Origin: Sympetrum striolatum
Taxonomy: Eukaryota; Arthropoda; Insecta; Odonata; Libellulidae
Reading direction: 5' to 3'
DNA: 64,000 nt
Assembly (NCBI GenBank): GCA_947579665.1
Contig: OX388345.1
Location: 70,299,454 to 70,363,453 of the forward strand
Translations under genes and position numbers: made by a program
Part shown: positions 57,010-64,000 of the stretch, one piece after another
Layout: each line of letters begins with the position of its first letter
Position numbering within the stretch: position 1 is the stretch's first letter
The notes under the pieces: generated by a model
Database searches by the model: none
Told to the model about the DNA's origin: nothing
What the model saw: only the letters and a program-made list of their open reading frames with translations

Positions 57010-57380
57010 TAGTCTTGCTTCACTATCCCCAATGAAACCTCTCTTCAATAAGTTTCTTTCCTTCCTTTACAGCACTCCAAACCATTTCCATCTTTTTCGA
57101 CTTTCTTTTTTTCTCTCCAGAGACACTCGCGCCATCCATCATGGCGCCCACCTCTCCTCCTTATCAAACTGTGATCTTGCATTCTCCCCGCGCCATTATT
57201 ATATGCACACTCCTTTTCTTTGTCTCCATCGGTGCCTTTTCCTCCATCTTGCCACGTCTGCGTTATTTGAAATCTCCAGTCATCATTTTTTTACGCGCCC
57301 TTTGTTTCTTTTTTATGGCGGCTCTATCGCTTTTTTCGTGACGTCACGATGGGGGTGGGGGATATTGGAGAAAATGTAGA
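57010..57380. other. pyrimidine-biased tract
   Basis: A 115-codon frame (57032-57379) and an overlapping 66-codon frame, both Ser/Leu/Phe-rich with no domain, reflect the strand bias. TGACGTCACGA near 57339 contains a perfect CRE-type palindrome (TGACGTCA). Confidence 0.45.
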
Positions 57381-58199
57381 TTAGATGGATGGAAATCCTT
57401 TCCTATGAGGTATTCCATATTCCAGAGTTCAGCGTATGAGGAGTGTGATTTCGTACTAGATAGTAGATACTGCGTCATCGATTTTTGATTTTTAGTTAAT
57501 TTCGTAAGATAGAGCGAAACGGAGGAAAATTGTTCGAATATTGTGAATTTAAAATGTGTTCTCAGCAGTTCTTAGGTAATTGGTTCTTGGCAAAGACCTA
57601 TTTTTTTGTAGAAAATGCCCTCAATGAAAATAACATACGCGAAAATATATGGCAGTCCCAATATCGCTAGCGTAGCTAGAAAAAGAAACCTGTTTCTTTA
57701 GGCTAATGAATTAGTTTTTTATATCAAGACCACTAACTTTATATGGAGCCGATTTAATGAACTTTACTAGATGATAAAAATAAGCTCAATGATGAAACTA
57801 TTAAGCATATCTCCTGCTATTTTAAGCTCCAGGAATGATTTCATTGATTTAAAATTTATTGATATTTGATTGTTTTGGATAAACAGTGAGGATTGAAAGA
57901 ATGCCATCAGCAGTGAGTTGGATGTTTTCCTTCGTGTAACACTCCAATGACTGCACCACTGTCGAAGCATAAATTGTTTTTTATTTTGGATGGAGTAACC
58001 CTTTCAACAAGAAAACTTATTCTTAAGTCTATAAAGTCGTTGTGAGGTAGTCTATTAGACTAACGATGGGTTCCTATTGAGAAATTGTAATTCTTACAAT
58101 AGCAATGAAGTTAACGGTTGGAATTTTATAATTTTAGTTGTTTTCTCACCACTTTTTGGTAATTGGCTCTTCGGAAATACCTTGCAACTCTTGGGGAAG
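57381..58199. other. AT-rich non-coding stretch
   Basis: No gene or repeat recognised. Confidence 0.5.
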
Positions 58200-58320
58200 A
58201 CCATTCCCGACCTCCAAGGCGAAGGGTGTCTTAGCCCAAGAACTCTGTGGTCCCGGGTTCTAATCCTGCTGAAAGCGTGGTTGGGCGTGCAATGGAATAA
58301 CTGAAAGAATGGTCATTCTA
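58200..58320 (+). mobile_element. tRNA-derived SINE fragment
   Basis: GTGGTCCCGGGTTCTAATCCTG is a B-box/T-arm like family A or C heads. TTGGGCGTGCAATGG downstream resembles the family C body word GGGCGTGCACC. The A-box side (GGCGAAGGGTGTCTTAGCCC) is decayed. Confidence 0.45.
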
Positions 58321-59225
58321 GACGAAAAATTCGTCTAATAAAGACGTCACCGTTAATTTTATTTATTCCGTAGGGCATATATGGTAAATATGGTATAATT
58401 GCTATCAATGTTCCTGAGCTTCTGCGTAAGCCTTCTTTCTTTTTCGTTTCAGCAGATAGAGGCCATAATGGTTATGATGAATTTTATCGTTCCGAAATCG
58501 GATTTCGTAGCAATTTACGGAAGCTTATGGTTTAAAAGTCGAGGGGAATCAGGAGTAATTATTCAAACGAACATTTCATCGTTATACACTATCTTAATCT
58601 TTCCTTCATTTGTTCCAATTTTTGGAAAATAAAAGGAGAAGAATTCTTAGATGGCAGCACGCTCTGGCTATCAGTCCTCCTCATCCCATTCTCCGAAGTA
58701 TGGGAAGATAAGGAGATCCCAAACAATCGCAATTTTCGAAGAAAAAACTGCTCAAATTATCTCACATCCACTCCGCGAAAGCCTCTCTCTATATTTGGCT
58801 CTTTTACCTCATCCTCGAGAAATCTCGCGAATGTTTGGGAACGTAATGGAGAGGAGGGAGATAAATCGGGATAATTGAGTATTATTCGTACGTGCTCAAG
58901 AGGAATTCCCCACCATTTTCCCTCCTTTTAAGCCAAATGAGTTTCTCTTCCACGAATCTGGGCTCTTATAAAACCCCCTTCGCAATCTCCTCGGATCGGT
59001 TCCAATCGTGACTTCGCTTCTGGCGATTATCGAAGCAGCCTTTCGAGATAATCGAAATTAAAACCTTTGGCGGGGTCAGGTGGATATTGGTAAAGACCGT
59101 CAACTTCGATTTTCCACCGATTGCTCGGATCGATGTTTCAGCCGATGAATTCAGAGTCGATGGAGTTGAAATAATCCACTGCTGATCTCATTTTTGCTCC
59201 CCTCCTGTATCCTCTCCATTAATCT
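58321..59225. promoter_or_regulatory. GC-richer island at 58640-59220, possible regulatory block
   Basis: Non-repetitive with GATAATCG, ATCGAAATTAAAACC and CGGATCGATG words. The 75-codon frame at 58651-58878 has no domain. Regulatory role inferred from texture. Confidence 0.3.
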
Positions 59226-59364
59226 CTCTCTTTATGTCCCTTTTCCTAAGTCATTGAGGGAAAATCTTGTTATGTATTCTCCCATTTTTGGGTTAGTGTC
59301 AGATGGCCTCATACTTAGAGTACCTTTTATATACATCAATGTGCAACCTGAGTGATCCATAGAA
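59226..59364. other. non-coding spacer
   Basis: Nothing recognised. Confidence 0.4.
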
Positions 59365-59460
59365 GTTAGTGAAAACGTCATAAGTGTTTGGGACTCGAAC
59401 CCAAATATCCCTAGGAATCGGAAGATCTGGGTTCTAGTTCAAGCCACGCCCAACATATTC
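59365..59460. mobile_element. head-to-head inverted SINE unit, family C, diverged
   Basis: GTGAAAACGTCATAAG then GGGACTCGAACCCAAATATC is a minus-strand family C head. GATCTGGGTTCTAGTTCAAGCC, 15 bases later, is a plus-strand T-arm in the opposite direction. Arms are more diverged than at 5.3 and 27.6 kb. Confidence 0.6.
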
Positions 59461-61075
59461 ATATACGCTTATTCTTGATCTTATATATCCTTGCTGAAAC
59501 ATAAGGTACTTCATCAGTACAAAAAACATAATATTTTTTTATTATCTCAAATAGTAATATCCCAAAATAAAATATGAAATTAAAAATATCTGCAATTATC
59601 CATTATAAACTGAAGTTGAAGCCGAAGGTATTGAGCAGAACCTTACTTAATTATAATAATACAGGAAAAATTACATTAAACATTGCATAGTAAATCAGTA
59701 CATCATTGAATATCGTAGGTGAACTACATTAATTTCTTATAAACTTAATGGTTTCAGGCTTGACTGAGTGGAAGTTCATTTCCCTGATAAAATTAATTTT
59801 ATCATTAACTTCTTACCTAAACCCTAAATTTACGCATGTAAAATATCAATTAAAACAATTCATTTCTTAAAATTTGATTCTATTTAATAAAAATGCCACT
59901 TTTAGAGTACATGAAAGACGCCATAACTGTAGTATAAAATCAAAACGGTTTGGGAAGAATCCTCGTTATCAAACTACAGTTTAATACATCGTTCACATTT
60001 TTGTTTCTCTATCCACGAAGGAATTTTAAGGTTCACGAAATATGCTGACAGCGTCAAAACTGGCATCTGTTATATCAAACGATAATTGATATATTTTCCA
60101 CGCTAAAAGTTTTATTCAAACATCTCTTTTATCAAAAATTCGAGACTGCCTGCCATAGTTTGCTACCGCCGATCCGATAATCCAGATAGTTACGTAGAGC
60201 CCACTCTGTCAAGGTGAATATCTGAAGCGAGAGCGGACATTTATCTTCTGTTTCTCCTCATCTTTATGTCAACGTCAACCATAAATCTCTCTTCATCCAC
60301 TCTTCAAAGAACTCGGTCATTAGTCACTCGCTCCTTCCTTTTATTTTTCTTCCATAACGAAGCTTTTCCATCGCATCCTATCTCATCTCTCTACTGCCGC
60401 TATCGCTGGAGTTTCACAGCACTTCTAAACTCCTTATATTTATTCTCCGAGTTGGAAATCTTTACATTCCATTCGCGTTTTCATCAGTTGTGGTTCGAGC
60501 AAGATATTACCAACGGTAAATAACGGCAGTTTCTTCAAACATAGTTAAATCATTACATTCATCAATAATCTGTGAACGGTACATTAGGAAACTAAAATGC
60601 TAGTACATCCTGCCTTGCGTTTTCACAACGTGAAAAATATCTCCAGTTAATAATTTAAACGTCGATTTTAGGGTAAAAAAAACAATTAGATGCCGCAATA
60701 AATCAGCTCAAACGAACCGAAAATACAAAAAACAAAGAAATAAAATAACTTTGTCCAATCGAAAGCATGCTTTCGAACCGAAAATAAACTAAGAATCGAA
60801 ATATTGCCATCACTTTGCCAAGAGAGCAATGCTTAGAAGTCCAAGAAATGATTATTATTTAACTTATGGAATTGATATTTAATGGTAAGAAAAAGCAGAC
60901 ACCTCTTTATATTGATACACAGCAGCCAAGGAATGGCTCCCAGATTCCGTACATTTGATCATCACAATGTAGAATATTTCTTTTTTATTAAAATTTAACT
61001 GGAAACGTTGACAAAATTTACAATGATAATATTTACCCTTCAATCGGCCATTTAGTCGATAATTTTGATCATATT
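59461..61075. other. AT-rich non-coding stretch
   Basis: 59786-59803 is a perfect palindrome (GATAAAATTAATTTTATC). An 85-codon frame at 60266-60523 has no domain. Nothing else recognised. Confidence 0.5.
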
Positions 61076-61444
61076 CCTCAGAGCAGGAGCTCCCAACCTG
61101 AGATACCCTGACCCTAAAGAGGTTTGGGAAGCCTCTCCAAAAGTTAGTTAGTTAATAATAGCTAGTTAATAATGATGTTATACGATTAAAGCACCAATTT
61201 CAACGTAAGACATACAAGCTAAATTCTCTAGTAATTCCTTACTGGTACAATGAAACGCAGAAGTATCTTAAGCACTGTTTTAATGGTACAGGTCGTGTCT
61301 AATCTACATTTTGAAAGAAAAAGCATGCAAAGAGGTAAACCAAAGAATTCATATTTTATCATTACGAATGAGGGACATAGGATATGGGTCCATAAGGCCA
61401 ATGGGGTACAGGAACCGGAAAGGTAGTCAACCCCTACTTTAGAG
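61076..61444. mobile_element. hAT-like non-autonomous element, diverged
   Basis: The element is about 61084-61436. The left end is CAGGAGCTCCCAACCTGAG and the right end, read inward, is TAGGGGTTGACTACCTTTCC. Flanks CCTCAGAG (61076) and CTTTAGAG (61437) agree at 6 of 8 positions. CAGGGGT(T/C)CCCAACC-type ends are common in hAT elements. AT-rich interior, no transposase. Older than the 6.75-kb copy. Confidence 0.6.
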
Positions 61445-62235
61445 TGCCAGGGAGGGGATTAAAACCTCCATATTCGGGACATCGTTGAACGTCAAATTCC
61501 GGGAGAGAGAATCACCAAGATGCGTCTCCGAGGCGAACGCTTTCAGAGGCTAATAACATCCTGTTTATTTAGAGATTGTCTCGGATAGATTTTTGAGCAG
61601 AAGCAGACGTGGAGGGCACCCCTGAGAACCTCTCCCCACTTGGCCTCCCCTTCTTCCGCCGCGGTCCATCATCCTTCTTCGGTCTCCTCCCTTTCTCGTT
61701 CTTCATAACGACCTTGCTTCCGGATCTACATGCTCTCGGGGAAGGACACACCCGCTGCTGAAATCCGTGACCATTTTTTCAAGCAGACCTCTTTCCCACA
61801 CACGCCCCAAGAGAGAGAGTACCTCCCTCCACCCTTATGATCGCGGAATACTAATGCGTCGAGAAAAAGGATTTCAACTACCTCGGCGATTCCCGTTTAT
61901 ACTTCTCTGTCGGTTTTTTCCCTTTTTGAGATGATGTCGTTGACTTTCATCGTTTCTTTTCCGCCGGTGATTATTTATTTTTTCGCTTCGGTTTATTTTC
62001 GTCGTTTGGGGGATTCGTGAGGTTTGGTTCCTTCTTCCGACCGTTTCGGTTTCCTTACGATTTTTTTCTCTCTGTGTGAATGGTTTCTTTCCGTTCGCTG
62101 CCCTTTTTGGGGGGTTCTCCTTGAGGTTGGGGTTGTTTAAAATCGCGGCTCCCCCGGTTGATTGTGGTGTGAAAACGTTAGCGGAGGCTTGGCTGCGATT
62201 TCTAAATAAATTGGCAATAAAGCGCATGTACGGAA
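61445..62235. other. GC-richer island with strand-biased half
   Basis: 61560-61800 is GC-rich. 61860-62220 is T/G-rich, so its minus strand carries a 117-codon Arg/Lys/Asn/Thr-rich frame (61874-62227). Basic low-complexity protein is what that base bias produces. No domain recognised. Confidence 0.4.
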
Positions 62236-62286
62236 TTTTTTGTTAAGGATTGGAAGAATGTGTCTCTCGATTACTCTTTCCAGTAT

Positions 62287-62525
62287 TGTTTATGGGTGAG
62301 ATGATATGAAAGCTACCGAGGTTTGAGTGATGCTGGTGATTCATCAATGTTTCTCTTGTGTTTGAATTCTAAGAAAGATGTTGTTCATAAGGTCATTATG
62401 ATTCACTTAAATGGAATTATTCATCCGAAGCTCTTTGGGTTAGCAAGAAAGAAAGGGAGAACTACCTTACTCCTCATCTTGCCAAGTAAGCCTCATTTCC
62501 TCTCCAAAGCTGAAAGCTAATGATA
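62287..62525 (-). repeat. dispersed repeat D copy, reverse, with extra shared segment
   Basis: AACTACCTTACTCCTCATCTTGCCAAGTAAGCCTCATTTCCTC (about 62460-62502) is the reverse complement of the family core. The nearby ATATGAAAGCTACCGAGGTTTGAG recurs at about 11967, suggesting a longer parent element. Confidence 0.6.
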
Positions 62526-63708
62526 TGGGGATGAGGCTAAAACCGACTTTTGTGCTGAGTATAGACGCAAGGAATTCACTCTTTCTACGAAGGATCTAAG
62601 ATATTAATAAAAAAGAGAAATATGTTGATCTATTGACATCTACAGCCCCTGCCTTATGCCAATAGATAGCTCTCTATGTTTTAATGTAAATGTAGAGTAG
62701 AAAAGCAGTTTTACTACTCGAAATTTAAATCTTGATCAAGGTCATCTAAAAACATAAGATTGATTACAGAAATTTCAAAGTTGTGTTGTCAATCTTGAGG
62801 TTTTAAGAATTTCTCTATCCCCTATTGCTGATGCACGAACTTTGGTCCTTCACTCTAACCTTTCTCCTACATATTTTCAGCATCTTACATGTTTGCTCTG
62901 AGGGTCGAGTTATGCAAGAATTTTGCTCTTGTATTTATTTTTCTCAAGTTATTTACCTTTAGTCCAGTGAGTGAACATCGAAATTTTACTTTCACGGTCT
63001 TAAGCTGAAGCTGGTGAAACGTCGTTATTTACGATGAATTCATATATTTTTATCATCGTAGTAGATGACAGGAAAACTAAGGTATCTTGGAACATAGACC
63101 ATTAGTGGTCCCTCGGAGATGCTGAGGTTGGAGGAGGTATTTGTGAGTTAAGATTGTATCGCTTCGCTGAAAATGAAGTTGTGGAAATTTCATCGCAGAT
63201 AGCAGAGGCTTCAGGCATTAGTCATCTTTCATTCGTTTCCGTGGGTTGCAACATATTCCTCGCACGGGAGAAGCGTAGCATATATCCTTCTAAATTATTA
63301 CTTTGTTCTACGATTGGGAAGAACTTTGACGTGTACGCTAAATTTAGGAAGATGGAGAATATATCATATTTGTCAGCTTTTTGCAAAATTTAGATAACTC
63401 TTTAAAGTCTATGTCAATCAAAAATGCTCATTTATCATCGTATTTTTTAGGTTTCAATGATGACGAATGATTGGAAGTCTCAATTTTTAGAAAGATATCG
63501 TACTGAATATACTTTCTCTAGATAAACAAATTCTGAATCGGAGAAATATACCATGCAAAATACATCGCCGATGAAATTGATTCTGCAGAATTTACTTTAC
63601 GCTTTAGTTATTCTTTTGGAAGCTTTTTTAATTATGCCCCAGTCCCATTTACATCCACTAACTGGACGATAAAGGATAGATATCAATCATTTACAGTTGA
63701 TGAACACA
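62526..63708. other. AT-rich non-coding stretch
   Basis: No gene recognised. A 79-codon frame at 63154-63393 has no domain. Confidence 0.5.
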
Positions 63709-63855
63709 TGCAATTTTTTTTTATTTTACACAAATACATGGGCAAAGGCCATTTTTTAAAATTAAATGCATTTGAAATTTAATATGGATAAACCCGATTA
63801 ACCACTGCTCGATCCCGGGCCTTTGGCGTTTGTAGGCTGACCATTCCACCCTCAG
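63709..63855 (-). mobile_element. possible SINE remnant
   Basis: AACCCGATTAACCACTGCTCGATCCCGGGCCTTTGGCGTTTG, then CCATTCCACC resembles a family A head on the minus strand (CGATTAGCCGGGATTCGAACCCGGGACC...CACTCCGTCACC) with losses. It is preceded by a T-rich run. Body not matched. Confidence 0.4.
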
Positions 63856-64000
63856 AACCGACAAATAATTTAGCTCATTATTATTGTTATGGCTATGGTG
63901 AGCCTCTTCAACTTATCGCTTGTACCACGTTGGAAGTATATACATATTTTCGTATCTGCAACGTAAAATTGAGAATTTTTCATTTAATTTATTCTAAGAT
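63856..64000. other. AT-rich end of window
   Basis: Nothing recognised. Confidence 0.4.

Noticed and set aside
61874..62227. 117-codon basic minus-strand frame (resembling a nuclear protein)
   Set aside because: The underlying strand is T/G-biased; Lys/Arg/Asn/Thr richness follows from base composition alone.

Overview
The window looks like non-coding DNA of a large, repeat-rich animal genome, most probably an insect or other arthropod. It holds no operon, rRNA cluster, intact transposase, reverse transcriptase or recognisable complete protein. It does hold several kinds of eukaryotic mobile-element debris: tRNA-derived SINEs, a piggyBac-type MITE with perfect TTAA duplications, hAT-type MITEs with 8-bp duplications, a mariner-type palindromic MITE, and a penelope/hammerhead-like motif. 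The arthropod assignment is inferred from this repeat mix and from composition; no diagnostic gene is present. The longest open frames (up to 216 codons) lie mostly in GC-richer or pyrimidine-rich patches, and no family motif was recognised in them.

The one gene-like signal is on the + strand at about 16.4-16.85 kb. A GC-rich, CpG-rich block ends in an ATG (16809) preceded by an in-frame stop, then 11 codons (MIQVDAEEQEV), then a good splice donor (GTGAGT at 16842). I read this as a candidate first coding exon. If so, the ~47 kb to its right would be intron 1 and the ~16 kb to its left would be 5' flank. No second exon is recognised and the gene is not named.

Layout. 0-9.4 kb: AT-rich DNA with a foldback, three SINE-type loci, a hammerhead-like motif, a possible regulatory block (6.1-6.65 kb) and a clean hAT MITE. 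9.4-16.4 kb: ATTGTTG-rich patches, a foldback family, a five-unit ~107-bp tandem array, and GC-rich blocks leading to the candidate exon, with a second diverged tandem array directly upstream of it. 16.85-34 kb: AT-rich DNA with GC-richer islands, a local dispersed pair, a 59-bp tandem duplication, the piggyBac MITE and an inverted SINE pair. 34-49 kb: the mariner MITE, further islands, several copies of a dispersed repeat containing GATGAGGAGT, and perfect hairpins. 49-64 kb: more SINEs, including the best full-length one at 52.55 kb, a ~173-bp duplication, pyrimidine-rich tracts and a second hAT-like MITE.

GC-richer islands of 0.3-0.9 kb recur every few kb in the AT-rich background. That pattern is what one expects of a long intron or intergenic domain carrying regulatory elements, but conservation cannot be judged from one sequence. 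I found no convincing undescribed system. The most unusual items are the recurring head-to-head inverted tRNA-SINE units, the hammerhead-like core and the candidate first exon with its flanking repeat arrays.
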